64,000 bases of DNA from Sabellastarte sp. h YS-2021 (lineage: Eukaryota > Annelida > Polychaeta > Sabellida > Sabellidae): assembly GCA_964017235.1 (NCBI GenBank), contig OZ024936.1, forward strand, positions 60,935,028-60,999,027. Direction: 5' to 3'. The position numbers and the translations under genes were made by a program. This document shows, piece by piece, positions 10,990-23,775 of the stretch; the first letter of the stretch is position 1, and each line of letters opens with the position of its first letter. The notes beneath the pieces are model-generated. The model made no database searches. It was not told where the DNA came from and saw nothing but the letters and a program-made list of their open reading frames with translations.

Positions 10990-13014
10990 AGCTACTCATC
11001 ATGCTACACCTCAGTTCATTAAAATCTGAGACAAAAAGTCCTGTCTAAAAATGAGAGCCTCGCTAGACAGAAGCTTTTTTGATTAGTTATATTGCGTGTT
11101 AAGTACCAGGTAAAGTAGTTTTAGAAACATTAATGAAAATTGGCACTTGCCAAGGGATTTATAAAGCTTATTATCCATAGAAAGTGGTTTTCTTGCTGTG
11201 GCATGCTCTTGCATTGTGATTATTGGTGCATCTGGATCTTAAAACAAACTATCCTTTTGCATCAAGATAACACACTTAACACATGTTTGTCATGGCACAA
11301 AGTCCAATCTCCGAGAATGCAAAAGTTGGTTGATAATTTCAAAATTCATTATGGATTAGATGCTTGAACAGCATTTTGTAAGCAGTATGAGAAAGAAAGC
11401 TGAAAAAGAAAAGGAAAACTGCTGAAATTCATTTGAAAAATACGACAAAATATTTGATATTTTGAATTACGTGTGATGGGTAAACAAAAGTAACATTTGT
11501 GCATATTTGAAGTGCTGAAGTTAAAAACATTTAAAAAATGGCTCCAGAGACTTGACGCATTGTCACAGAGCCAGTTGTCTAGCAGTTGCAAAAGAAAACA
11601 CAAATGACACTGATACAGTGCCATATAGAATTTTATATAATTCCACTTAGTCCCATCTTCTATTAGAAAAGGCACAAGTTGTATAACAAGAGTAAAAGAG
11701 CATAATTCAAATTAGACTTTCCATAAAGTTTAACTTGGTAGAAACGCCACTTTGACTTTCTGCTATGAGAATTTAAAATTCTACCAGATTGGACTTTCTA
11801 CCATAACATATGAACATTCCTTCACAACGCTACTGGAGGTTATGTTTTCAGAGAAATTGGTTTGTCTATTTGTGTTTGTGATTGTTCCAAACCTAATGAA
11901 CTTATGTTTATATTTTGTATGTGGGTAGGGTCTGACCAAAGTTAGAAGGGGCCTGAATTTCCTAAAATCCAATTCCCATGATTTTGGTTTATGGTTGAAA
12001 TTACTCCATAAATAATGAACATATCAGTATATATTTTTTTTTTGTAAAGGAACAAAAAACCAACACCTAATTACAATTAGGGGAAAACTCCCTCAGTGCT
12101 TTGCCATTCAAACATACATTCATAAACAAATGCCCCTATATTTCTTAGAATTATCGGGCATTCTAAGATTATCGGGTTTGTTATAAGTGTGACTTTTGGC
12201 GTTTTATTATATCTATATCACACATTTTGTCATTTATTATATCTCCTGCAAAACAGCAGTGAATTTTGCCTCTTTTTGAATTTTGATAGGTGTGAACAGG
12301 GTAAGGAATTGCATATACTGAGGCAAATTTCACAGAGCTTACTGTAGCCCAACTTTTGTTTGTACAGCTCATTACTGCTACTAATGACAGTTACTAATTG
12401 GAGCAACAACAAAACTCCCCTTGCGGGATTTGGGGTCCAGTTTATAAATATACATACAGGCTAGATCATCCAAGTGTACCATACCAGTGTCAGATTTGTA
12501 TGAAAACGTCTGAGTTGTAGCCTTTCCCAGGACGTATATAATGAGGCTGAGAAACTGAGCTATTTATTGGATATATATTTTAAATAAAATCTTTAATTGG
12601 GCATTTATTGATAAATTGTTGTAAAAGAGTAAGTCAGTAAAAATATTTGTTGGGGTATTTCATGTGGCTCTCATTTTCTTTGTACTGTGAAAAAAAAATT
12701 ATTTTTTTATCTCATTGAACATTTCACTGAATTTGCTATATCTAGGCCTATTGGAATTAATTCGCGTTAGTTGCCTGTGCTTACTTAAGATGATATTAAC
12801 ACAAAATTAAGTATCGTTATTGAGCTATCCAAGCATACATAAAGTATTCGGCTTGGCTTCTGGCTGATGGTTTAGAAGTCTCATTCATCACTGGGTTCTT
12901 CAGCCTAGCTGTCTCTGTATCATGACATGGCTAAAATGTTGGATGTTGTCTTGAATATTATATATTTACATTCTTGTACATCATAGATAGTGCTGATGGA
13001 TTTTTTTCCCAAGA
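10990..13014. other. Noncoding DNA
   Basis: AT-rich, with several AT runs. None of the short open frames resembles a known protein. Confidence 0.5.
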
Positions 13015-13300
13015 TTAGCCAAGTATTGGGTCAGTTGTTATCAAGTTGGTGAATTAATCACTTAACTCTCAGCTCTGCTGTCTTCGGTTTGAATCCTACT
13101 CATAACAAGCCATTTGGAAGCATTAATGGGCAATCTTAATTGACTATGACGGTTAAAATGGTCGTACAAAACCTATGAAAATATTTTGACCATTTTGATC
13201 TTCCTAAAGCTTGAAAAAGCCGTTCCAAGGTAGGTAAATATTCCAGTTTGCCCTGTGACCCACATGCCAATGAGAGGTTGCTCCGGTTTCAGGTGAGAGA
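13015..13300 (+). mobile_element. tRNA-derived SINE, degenerate
   Basis: The head has a box A-like TATCAAGTTGG and box B GGTTTGAATCC at tRNA spacing, followed by about 200 bp of SINE-like body. No intact tail or target duplication is seen. Confidence 0.42.
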
Positions 13301-13993
13301 AAGGCTAGATATCACTACTCAGGTGTGACATACCAGTGTCAGAAATTGAATTGGTGTGCGATGAGTTGATATAATCATCATGTGAAACATTAGCCTTGCT
13401 TTGACGCAGACAGGGCACTCAGGGGATCTCATTACATCCATGTCAACAGTGGACATACGAAGTCTCCGTCACTATGTGGATATCAAGTTAGGCAATAATC
13501 ATTCGGCTCTCCTCTTAGTGGACATAGTTTTGAAGTCCAGCTGAATTCGACATGACACCTGTTCCAATATAACCCTACTGCTGAAGTGACATAAAACCCT
13601 CTTCTATCTTTGAATGTGGATAACCTTGTGATTCATTTTAGTGAACAAGATATTCTGCAAGCCATTTCATATTTGTTGACGAAGTCATTGAAAACTGGTG
13701 TTCATTTGCCAAACACTATTTATATTTCTGTCTCTCTGTGTATGTTAAAAATACAATTAAATCATACATTTTATCTGACACTGGGTCAATTATTTGGAAA
13801 CACATGTAGAGGCTGTTATATGGCATTCTTTGATCCAAATTAGAAAATGTTTCAAAGATCAAGAGCTCACCATAATTTATTGAAATACAAAACAAATTAA
13901 TATATATTGTACATTTATTTACATAACTATGTGGCCGATATATATATAAATTACTGTAAAAACTATCTTAGTAAATTCCCATAATTCCTTGCG
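13301..13993. other. Noncoding DNA
   Basis: No gene seen. Short (AT)n runs near 13940. Confidence 0.5.
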
Positions 13994-14001
13994 GTTTCGG
14001 T

Positions 14002-14371
14002 TAGGGCAGGGTCGGTAAAACCGGTATCTCGGTATCGAGACCAATTCACTTCAACACCGTTGTGACACTTTACAGCCGGTATTTCGAAAGTCAGTATATA
14101 ATATTGTGAGAAAACGTAAAGTATTAGAAACAAACCTCAAATCTGAAGAAATTACAAACTTTTATCCCTTATTTTTATATATTTCAGCACTTTTATAGTG
14201 ATTTCTTTCAGAACTGCAATGTTTTCTTTTCGCGAAACTTACTTCCGGTTGGTGGGCCTATTCGATTGGGTATATGCTAGAACACAATTTCTTCTTTTGG
14301 TATCCCGGAATCGGTACGGATTTACACTGGCGGGATACCAAAATGAAAAATCTGCTACCGACCCTGCCCTA
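14002..14371. mobile_element. hAT-type MITE, 370 bp, with 8-bp target duplication
   Basis: Perfect 16-bp terminal inverted repeats (TAGGGCAGGGTCGGTA at 14002-14017 and its complement at 14356-14371) are flanked on both sides by GTTTCGGT (13994-14001 and 14372-14379). An 8-bp duplication is the hAT signature. There is no transposase, so it must have been moved in trans. Intact ends and duplication suggest it is not very old. Confidence 0.88.
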
Positions 14372-14379
14372 GTTTCGGT

Positions 14380-16985
14380 AAGGTTTTGTTTTTTATTGAA
14401 AAAAAACAACAACAAGCAAATGCGTGAGGATAATAACATTTATGGTGTTGTATTTGAATCCACTTGTTGGTATCCAGTGAGAACGTCCTGTATGTAACCT
14501 TGACTGTTGTAACGGGCGTTAAAAACCCGAATCTGTACCTTTGCTAAATATTTGAAATTGTTTTTTAATCAACCACTTGGCACTTCGAGACTTTGCAAGG
14601 CTATGTCATTACATCGTGATCACAGGCTCTGTTGACTGAACTAATTTATTGGAATGAACTGGACCAGACTGACACCTATCATTAGTGTTTATTTTTCCCA
14701 CCAGGGGGTGTTAATTTGAGAGATGAGCCATTCAGACACAAGGGTGATGATCATGATTAGAGTTTAGAAATGATTGGGCGTTTCTTCCCAATTGTAAATT
14801 ATGGAGTTATTTAGACATCTACCCTATACACCATTATTCCAGGATATTTTCAAATTTTGTTATTCTCCCTGCACTTTCTCCATTTTGAATGGGAGTTTAT
14901 ATATTTACCAATGCAGTTTTGTTTTCATCATGGGTCATGGTGCAATTAATTACCTGTAATGTGGAGCTCAATCAAAACAAAATCTGAAAAAGAAGTGATT
15001 TGAAAATACGTGCGGCGGGTTATTAGAAAATAAATCACTTACCTATTTTGAAATATTGGAGTAAACAGTCTGGTAACCCCTTGATATTACTCCTCAGCAT
15101 ACATACTGTACACTGTTTTCAAAAGGGAGTTTCAATTGAATTTTGGTTGTTTCCAAACATGTAATATCTACTGTTAGATATCACCGTCCAATGTTATAAG
15201 TTAGTGTTAAAGAAGTTACTTCCATCGATATTTACACTAATGCACATGAACAGAAATAAGTCATTACGCCCTAGCCCTTCAGAACTCTCTTCCTTTCCAC
15301 GTAAGAAATAACCCTTCTGTCACATCCTTAAGGTATCATCTGAAAAACTCACATTTTTAACTCAAGCTTCCCCAGGTAATACTCATCCCTTCGGTATCTT
15401 CAAAATCTATGGACTCTCTTGTATCTCTCTTGATTATTCCTTTGGATTAAAAATAACCTGGCACACTGAAGTCCCCACTGTGGTGAATATATTACTCCTG
15501 CAAAGCAGTAGATTAAAGTTGCTGCTATTGGTTAAGCTATACAGTGAAACATAATATTTTGCCTAACAATTAACATACGTTTGCCAGTTATCTACATTTA
15601 TGCATTACAATTTGTGAATACTCATTCAAACAATAGGAATAATGTTTTTTATTCTGGATTTAGTATCAATTTAGAAGAAGCTATTTTACGAGGGAAGTTC
15701 TCTTTTAATGCTATACCATCTTTCATCAAACATGGTGGCATACTCAAAGAAATTTAGAAAATGGGAGCATTTCATCTGCTAAAAATAAACCAGTGTAAAA
15801 TAACATAAATCAATCAGCATTTGCATGTTTTCATGGTGTATTAATATATTCTTTTGGAATAATAGTGAGATTTATGCCTTGTCTTTTGAACAGGACCTAA
15901 AACAACAACTTTGACATTTAAGCTTTGCATTGATTTGTTGCATGACAATTTAGGGCAATAACTTCATAAAAAATTGCACTCATGCCATTAAAAAGTTATC
16001 TCTTAGGCTATATGTATACATAGCTAGCCATTTTTCATGCAATGTCTGTTTGCAAGTTGCACCTTTATCAATGAATGTTTTACTCAAGGGAAATCTCACC
16101 CATTTATAAGAGACAAGAGAAGTTAAAAATTTTACATGCATGTGTTTCAGGTTTTTTTAAACCGAATTATAACTAAGCAGTGTACTTATAAGAAGTGTAT
16201 AATCCTCTGACATTCTTTACTTCAAACCAATATCTAATTAACATAATTAATTCAGTTGTGAGGTAATAGAACGTGAGCAAATCACGTTGTGTATGCGGTC
16301 ACTGAAACCAGGCCAAATGAGACACCTCGCCACCAGGGAATTAACGGCCCCAGGACAGGGGGTAATATGAAATATCTCACACCTCCCCGATACTAATTAA
16401 ATGGGTTACATTTATCACAGTGTATGGATATTGATTTTGTATAAATATGTAAACCTTCAAAGCGTAATTAAGATGTCATACTGAAAATGTAGAAGTTTTA
16501 ACTGGAAGAAAAGAATTCACCAATTCTTCATTTTTTGAGAAATTCCCTAGAATTAATTTTCACCAATGTCTAGTTTCTACTTGAGAGATTAATACAGAAT
16601 TTAAAGTAAAATTGTGACTATCCAAGCTCATTAGCTGAAATGACGTAAGTCAATAATTAGTGAAGATTTCAGCCTACAAAGTATTTATGTAGATTGTAAA
16701 GATTTAAAGATATTACATAATTAGTTTGCCAAATCGTTGGCAACTTTGGCATGTCATGACTAGACTCTCAAATCTGAGGATGTGGGTTTGAATACAGCAA
16801 GTGAAGTTCACTACAAGTCTGTCCTGATATAAAACTTCAGGTTGAAAGGGAGGTAGGATCCCCCAGAAATTTAATCTTTTTTCATTTTTAAATTAATTTT
16901 GAAAGATGAAATTTATGGTTATATTCTTAAAATACTGAAAATGTAATAGTTTCAGGCAAAGGTTTCAGAGTACACATGTTTCTTG
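14380..16985. other. Noncoding DNA
   Basis: Mostly AT-rich, with no gene. A weak tRNA-like box B (GGGTTTGAATAC) lies near 16785 and may mark a decayed SINE. Confidence 0.45.
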
Positions 16986-16989
16986 CGAT

Positions 16990-17215
16990 TTAAAAACCAT
17001 TGGCCATTGTGAAATGGCCAGGAATGCAAGAGTCACTTGCCGTTTCAAAACACCATGGCTATTTCAAAAAGGTAGAGTAAATCTGATGACTACTTCATAA
17101 ATCTAGGAGGTTTCGAAATGACCAGGCTGTTTCAAAATCAATGGAGGCTATGAAATGGCCAGATATATTATTTGGGCATTTCGAAAAGGCCGATTCATTG
17201 TGAAATGGCCAGCAA
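16990..17215. repeat. Cluster of degenerate palindromes around GGCCATTTCGAAATGGCC
   Basis: About eight short variants of one palindromic word occur within 225 bp, in both orientations. Examples are GTGAAATGGCCA (twice), TTTCGAAATGACCAGG, GCATTTCGAAAAGGCC and TATGAAATGGCCAG. The spacing is irregular. It is not explained by any gene. Confidence 0.6.
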
Positions 17216-19350
17216 CACATACACTTACATAGATCTTTCTGTTCAGTATGTGTTATTTATTGAGACACACAGAAAATAAACAATTGTCTCTTAGTTTAAT
17301 TTTTAAAATGGTTATCTAACTATATAAAAATAACTGTTTGTAAACATCGTCAGCCACTATTTGGAAAAGGATGGACTTTGAAAGAACTTTGACTTTGCAA
17401 TTATTTCAAATATAAACACACCATTGAATTTGTTTGATTATCTTGAAATTAAAAATAGATAATCTTATACTGATCATATTGTGTAATCTTGAGGAAGACA
17501 ACAAAATATTGAATTCTTTTTATTGCAGTTTTAATCATTTTGAAAAGCTCTTGAAATATGTTAGAACAGCCAAATCTTCACAATTTCATTTTAAAACCAT
17601 ATTTTTTCTACTATAAACTAAACTTAATGTGCAAAATACAGATTTAATTTTAAAGAAAACAGTCACATGTTATACGTATTTTAAGTTTGTGATATACATA
17701 ACATACGCTTTTATCTTATATTACTATACTAAAGTTTTAACAACCTTTTCACATGTGAATTATTTCTGGAACAGTCTCTAAATATTTTTTTAAACGGCCA
17801 CCTATGTAAATAGCAAACTAAAGAAAAAAGTCTTGTTGACCAGGTATTAAACCGAAATTGTATTTACACTAGTAGGAATTCCTGGAATAGTTATTACACA
17901 TATTAATCCACAAAATTCTTCTGCTTCAAAGCATAAGCTAAAAAAAGCTCCTTGTTTTTCAAGAAATTGATTTGGAATGAGTTTCTTATTAACATTACAG
18001 TGTTGGCTATAAGTGAAGCAGTTGTGAAAACATAACAGATTCTGCTTCCAATAAACCCCCTTCCGTTCAGATAACCCGTAGCCTTATGTCAGGCTCACTT
18101 TTGTAACAAAATGCTTGTCAAGTACGTTTAAAAAAAGAAGTGGTATTTATAAACTACTGGTATATATAAGGGAAAATCAGCTCACATCCTATGTCTGAGC
18201 AGTAACTTGATATCAACTGCATCATAATAAAGAGTACATTATCTTAAAATTTTGTTTTCTTTCCACCCCCACCTCAAAATGGTACACAAAACTCGAGCCT
18301 TCCTCAAGGCTACCTGGACTTACACATGCCATTTCTTAAGAATATCTGACAATTTTTTTCTCTCTCCCTTGTTCCACACAAGACTGTGAAAGTTTGAAAC
18401 TGTGGGAAAATTCAGTATGGGTTAATTACCGGAAGTTATAATTTTACCTTGTTTTGACTTCTGTTATGTGGCGAAATTGTTCACGGTTTAACAAACATGC
18501 CATCATGACAAGAGGAGAATTTGTGTGTGTTTTTTTTTCTCTTTTTAAGAGTGTGAAAGTCATCGATACAAAACGTACATAGTAGAGTGACTTATAATAA
18601 TATTAATACATGGAAGAACATATATTTGCAAAATTAATTTAGTAAAAGAGTAATATCAGTATCATCTAATTTGAAAATGTATAAAGTTCCTTATATTATC
18701 TGCTAAAATAGTAGGTAAAACACATTTATTTGTGCAGTATTATTGGGATACATCTTTCAACAATGAAGGTCTCACTCTAGCCGCTCCCATAATATCAAAA
18801 CAGTTCTTGACATGTATTTGCCTCATGGATAAATATGGGGTTTAACAAAACTTGGTATTTCTTAGTACTTTTCTGCCATTCTTTCTATTGACAGTGACCA
18901 AGTGCATTCTCAGTGTGACGTCACTAATCATAACAAGGAAGTGAAAGCACGTGCGCACGATTTGATGACAAAAACACATGTCTCAGGTCAAAGTAAACAT
19001 GTATGCTTTATTCAATATTCCCTTACACTCACTTTATAGTGGTAAGGCAAATAAAACAAATATCCCTTTCTGTTTCTTGATAAAACTCTTACATACTGTA
19101 TAAAATATTTTAAAATTCATATATTTAAACTGTAAACGTTAATATGTAGCTGTGTTTTATGATCACTTATTTAATCTTTCTTGGTGGAAAAAAAAACACA
19201 CCTGCATAGAGATATAGCATAAGCTAGAATTAAATTATAAGACCGACATGCGTGAAGATAGGTTAACCATATTCAGACATCTGTCTCACCTCTATTCCTT
19301 TGTTCATACTAGCCCCTTTCACACTACAGGCTGTATCACTCGCGGTAAAG
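17216..19350. other. Noncoding DNA
   Basis: AT-rich with no gene. One perfect CRE (TGACGTCA) lies at 18916-18923 and a CACGTG near 18946. Confidence 0.45.
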
Positions 19351-19884
19351 CTTAAAACTCACTACACTTGCGTATGTGTACGCGTATGCGTACATAGCCT
19401 TGCGTATGCGTTCAGCATAAACTCACCTGTTTTGATTATGCGTAGATTTATATTGCGTATTCTACGTTTTGATTGTGATTTCCTTTAGTTTTCACTATTG
19501 TTAAGGTTGTCACTTATCTTTCTGTTTTGTTTTTCAATCAGCGGAAAGTTAATTTTTCTCTGTTTATGAAAAACAGAAGCTGGCCTTTTATTTTAAGTGT
19601 CATCTAGATGAAGAAGATGATGAGGAAGATATTTTATTTCTTCTCTTAGCTCAAGTTTTAAAAGCCAACAACAAACAAAGCAAAAGATACTGGATACATC
19701 CATTTTTTTTCAAAAGAAACAAGAGTGGCATATAATATGTAGTGACAATATGTATTGCTCTGGAATCAATTCTACGCATTGCGTATGCGTAAAAAAGCCC
19801 TCCTGTGGCTTTCATATGCAACGCATTGCGCTGAGAATTAACGCAACGCAAGGAAATATACGCAACGCAGATAGTGAGTTTAAG
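19351..19884. mobile_element. Foldback or MITE-like element with TGCGTA-rich ends
   Basis: The left end (CTTAAAACTCACTACACTTGCGTATG) and the right end (AATATACGCAACGCAGATAGTGAGTTTAAG) are imperfect inverted copies, matching over CTTAAA, CTCACTA and TTGCGTAT. Runs of GCGTATGCGTA-like alternating purine-pyrimidine sequence lie inside (19369-19418, 19776-19868) and just beyond (19912-19945). No transposase is present. Exact ends and target duplication are uncertain. Confidence 0.45.
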
Positions 19885-19949
19885 TACAATCATTTACATT
19901 GAAAGCTTTTCTTGCGTATACCACACGCATACGCGTACGTAAATACGGA

Positions 19950-20214
19950 TTGCAAATAACAACAAAACTTAAGCCTTAAACAAGACTACATACAGCCATC
20001 CTATACCATATATTTCACCTGGAGGTAAGCATGGATTCTATTGTTCTAATATCTGTCTGAGATGTTTGGATAGAGAGAGCAAATCTCATCCAGTTTTATA
20101 ATTGTAAAACATGACTAGAAATCTGGGCATCAACATGATCAAACTTACTTTGACCTGAGCGGTTCAGAGAGTAAAATGTATTTCAGGGTAATCTTCCTCT
20201 GCACACTAAAGTTT
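19950..20214. other. Noncoding DNA
   Basis: Nothing recognisable. Confidence 0.4.
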
Positions 20215-20432
20215 TGAGACTTTGTCCCAGATGTGCAGCATTTATAGTTTATCGTGTCTAAGATCCAGGTTAGGATTAATTCCCCTTCAGTACCTTGGGA
20301 TAATAAGGATATGCATTAAGGCATCCCACACATTGTAATAAGCTGGAGTGGAACCCATGACCAAGGAGTTCAGAGTCAAGTGACTGATCTGAGAGAATCT
20401 TGTTAATCAGCCCAACTTGGCCACTGAGAACT
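20215..20432 (-). mobile_element. tRNA-derived SINE
   Basis: Minus strand head with a good box A (TGGCCAAGTTGGG) and box B (GGGTTCCACTCC), then about 130 bp of body. The tail is not clear. Confidence 0.55.
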
Positions 20433-20638
20433 CACCAATAACAAGAAAAGGACTCAAGGAGTATAAACCTCTGCCAGGCGCTGCCTTTCCATTCAAATTG
20501 TTCCTGCTCTAGATCATAGTATCCGGAATTTTGGCTAGGATATAGATCAAACTTAGGCATATATAAACACTACTGTATTATTGCCTGTAATTTTGCCAAG
20601 CAATGTGATTAATTGTTGAGGTATATACTAGGGATGGG

Positions 20639-21115
20639 TCGGTATCAAAAATGTGTACATCAGGAGGTCACAAATGCAAAACTGTACCGATTCCGGGACT
20701 CCACGTTGTAGGACACCCCAATCAAATATGGACGTTTCCTCTTAGCGACATTGCAATTAAAGTCCCCAAATGCCCAAAATATGAGGGAAACCTGTATAAT
20801 TTCTTCAGATTTCTTGTTTGGTCATAATATTTTAAGTTTTCCTTCCATTTTATGTGTTGTGAAGCAAGATTTAGGTTATAAAGTGTCATAACCAAAACAT
20901 GGCAGTTTTCCTCAACGTTATAAAAGTCTGCAAATGGACGAAAATATGGGGATAAAAGTTTATAATTTCTTCAGATTTTGGATATGTTTCTAATATTTTA
21001 ACACTTCCTTCCATTATATATATTGACAGGCAAAGTGGCGGTTTTAAAATCTTGTCACAGTATTTCAGTAAAATGCTCTCGATACCAAGATACCGGACCT
21101 ACCGACCCATCCCTA
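20639..21115. mobile_element. hAT-type MITE, 477 bp, related to the one at 14.0 kb
   Basis: Perfect 16-bp inverted ends TAGGGATGGGTCGGTA (20639-20654 and 21100-21115) differ from the 14002 element ends at two positions. The flanks GTATATAC (20631-20638) and GCATATAC (21116-21123) are an 8-bp target duplication with one change. The interior contains a diverged tandem duplication of about 180 bp sharing TATAATTTCTTCAGATTT and CTTCCATT. No transposase is present. Confidence 0.85.
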
Positions 21116-21241
21116 GCATATACACATACACTGAAAATGGCCATACATTGCTATGGTAAAAGATGTCTAAACATTTTTCTGGATCTAGCCAGTGTGATAT
21201 ATCATTCATTTAGATATATGATAGAGTGTTTTCCTAACAGT

Positions 21242-21467
21242 GTGGAAGTCATCCCTATTTTGGTGATTTGTTAGCCATTATTTAGGTGATTACTTAATTG
21301 GATTTGTACCCTATTGTTAGGATATCACAAATTAGCTTTGACTGAAACAATTGACTTGTGGAAGTCATCCCTATATTGTTAATTGGTTTGCCATTATTTA
21401 AGTGATCACTCACTTGTCCCTATTGTTGGGATATCACAAAATTAACTTTGACTGAAACAACTGACTT
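21242..21467 (+). repeat. Two-copy tandem duplication, about 113-bp unit
   Basis: Units 21242-21357 and 21358-21467 share GTGGAAGTCATCCCTAT, GCCATTATTTA, CCCTATTGTT, GGATATCACAAA and CTTTGACTGAAACAA in order, with scattered substitutions and small indels. Confidence 0.85.
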
Positions 21468-21504
21468 CATAATGTTAAAGCTATTTGAATACTTGTTAAA
21501 AATT

Positions 21505-21844
21505 CATGATCACTATATAATTATATTGCTATTTAATATTTCACTTCTTTAAGTATATAAGCTTAAAATAATTCATGAAACTTTAAAATTATTATTTAAA
21601 ATTATTATCACCTAACAAAACAGTTATAGCTAGACAAAAAAAAGTTTAAAATGGCTGGGACTCATAATTACTATATAATTATATCGGTATTTAATATTTC
21701 ACTTCTTTAAGTATATAAGCCTAAATGGAGCTAAATTAAAACAATTCATGAAACTTTAAAATTATTTCCTACAGAAGACAAAAAAATACCAATTACCTAA
21801 CAAAACAATCATAGCTAGACAAAAAAGTTTAAAATGGCTGGGAC
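21505..21844 (+). repeat. Two-copy tandem duplication, about 157 and 183 bp
   Basis: Units 21505-21661 and 21662-21844 share ACTATATAATTATAT, TTTAATATTTCACTTC, AATTCATGAAACTTTAAAA, CCTAACAAAACA and AAGTTTAAAATGGCTGGGAC. It directly follows the duplication at 21242-21467. Confidence 0.85.
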
Positions 21845-21977
21845 CTGAAATCCGCCATTTTAAACTGCTCAGCCATTTACAACCCCTTACTTAAACCTTG
21901 TGGATGTAAATGGCAGGGCCTGCCATTTAAAACGGCGGACCCCGCCGTTTAAAATGGCTTGGGGGTCAAAATGGCAG
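21832..21977. repeat. Cluster of ATGGC/GCCAT palindromes
   Basis: Contains a perfect hairpin AAATGGCAGG-G-CCTGCCATTT (21908-21928) next to another, AAACGGCGG-ACC-CCGCCGTTT (21930-21950), plus several further AAAATGGC and GCCATTTT words in both orientations. A related palindrome, AAATGGCT-G-AGCCATTT, lies at 23990-24006. Confidence 0.75.
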
Positions 21978-21979
21978 TG

Positions 21980-23488
21980 AACATATGTAATAATAACATA
22001 GGTTTCAAACACGATGCAATCTGCAATATGTAAAAATATTTTTCTTAATTTGTGCAACCATGAATTGAATAATAATTTGTTATAATACGGTATATAACAC
22101 AATTATGACAGGTTAAAGATCAATACTTTGCGGGGCCATCTCGTAACAAATATGTACACAACATACCAACATGGCTAATATAAGTTAAAACTTTATCCCT
22201 CACAATTAAATATCTTATTAACATTATTTTTTTAATTCAGAATTGTCTACAATTCACAAATACCAGTACTATTTATTGTCTAAAGCAAAAGCTTTTCATT
22301 TTTGTGCTATAATCGATTATACATATACAATGGTCACAGTTCGTTAGCACAAAACTATAGCTTGCAAAACCAGAACTGCCAAACCACGTGACCGCACACG
22401 TGACACGCTGACCTGATTATCGTCAAAACCCTGATGTCACAGTGGAATAGCTGGTGTCCTAACTGATAAACCTTGGTTTAAAATGTACTGAACTGTTCAT
22501 GGCCTTAGATTTTAAACTGACCTTAAACTCAGCCTAACATAATTAGCGTGGGCTTATTTAAAATGAGATTCAACACTGAATTTAGGCTTGTACCCTTTTG
22601 TCATAAAGTAATATTACATTTTATATCTCAAATAAATCTCTCACACTCTAGGATATACCATAATATAACTGAAAATGTGATTTTATTCATAGATGCAGAT
22701 AATATTTTGTTATGCAGAAATACAGAGGACATTGTATTGTGTCTGTATCTACTAACAGGGTATCAGGCTTATCTCTGGATTATATTGACCAGACCTCCAC
22801 TTTCCAACAGGCCACTGACATGTGGCACACCTCTCAGTATGTGGTCACTGATAAAGCGGGAACGTTTATTTTTAAAAGATGACCAAACAGTTCACAAGAG
22901 TGATGATGTAATAATGTCTGCTATCTTCATCTGCACTACAACTGCAGTTGTGTACCTAGCCTTACCAATGGCTCAAATGTTTACCATTCATAAAGCATTT
23001 GTATATGTTAGGATATATCAGCTCACCAGTCACCCCTGACAGTATGCTGATGTAAAACTTAGTAAAAGTATGTAAGGTATGTGTTAATAGTACATTGTAG
23101 AAGCTGAAACGTTATTATATATATATTCTCTAATTACAAAGAAACCCGAGCCTTAAGCAAGGCTACTGTATACCTGGATAAGCAGAACTGATCGAACTGA
23201 TACGATCAAATCCCATGCCTTCAGAGACAAGCCCCATTCCAGCTGAAGAAAATGGTGAGAAAGTATTTTCATCAGTCAAGAAATAAATGAAAATTAAGGT
23301 GTATAGTCTGTACTTATGATGCTGTCATATTCCACTAAGGTTCTCCTCCAAAGTAGACTCTGTCTTGCATTGGTATGTATTGCATTGTTGTTTTCTAACC
23401 TAAATTGGACTTTTTATACTGTTTAATCTCCACTTAGTAAGCAGATTCTGAGGCGCAACAGCAAAAGACAGCTATTCAAATTGCATTA
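21980..23488. other. Noncoding DNA with one unassigned 163-codon frame
   Basis: The frame 22548-23039 on the plus strand is the longest here outside the retrotransposon and Hey. Its product has no domain I recognise and no splice or regulatory context, so I treat it as chance. Two CACGTG E-boxes lie at 22385-22390 and 22397-22402. Confidence 0.4.
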
Positions 23489-23775
23489 TCAAGCGACAGA
23501 GGAGGGGTCAAGTGTCATTGAGAACATCAAGGAAATGTTGAAAACCTGATGTGGGTATGCCTTCATGTAGCTATAGGATTTAAGCTTTTGTCTGAAGGAG
23601 GCCAGAGAAGGGGATGTATCAATCTCAACAGGAAGAATATTCCACACATTTGGAACATCAAAAGCATAGCTATAATCAAACTGTTTTGCAGACTATTGAG
23701 GAGATGGACACACCTTTGATCCAACAAGGAAATTACCAACACCCTGACTGCACCTAGTGTTGTAAGAACTGCTGT
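23489..23775 (-). pseudogene. LINE ORF2 C-terminal fragment
   Basis: The minus strand encodes a decayed C-terminus of a non-LTR reverse-transcriptase protein: YNTR, then SAKQFDYSYAFDVPNVWNIL, then PSLASFRQKLKSY, ending at TGA (23489-23491). One in-frame stop precedes SAKQ. The same region of the same family is seen at 43053-43368. The element is a 5'-truncated LINE of CR1/L2-like appearance; clade not resolved. Confidence 0.75.

Noticed and set aside
22548..23039. 163-codon open frame as a gene
   Set aside because: No domain, no splice signals in context, composition like the surrounding AT-rich DNA. Frames of this size are expected by chance in 64 kb.
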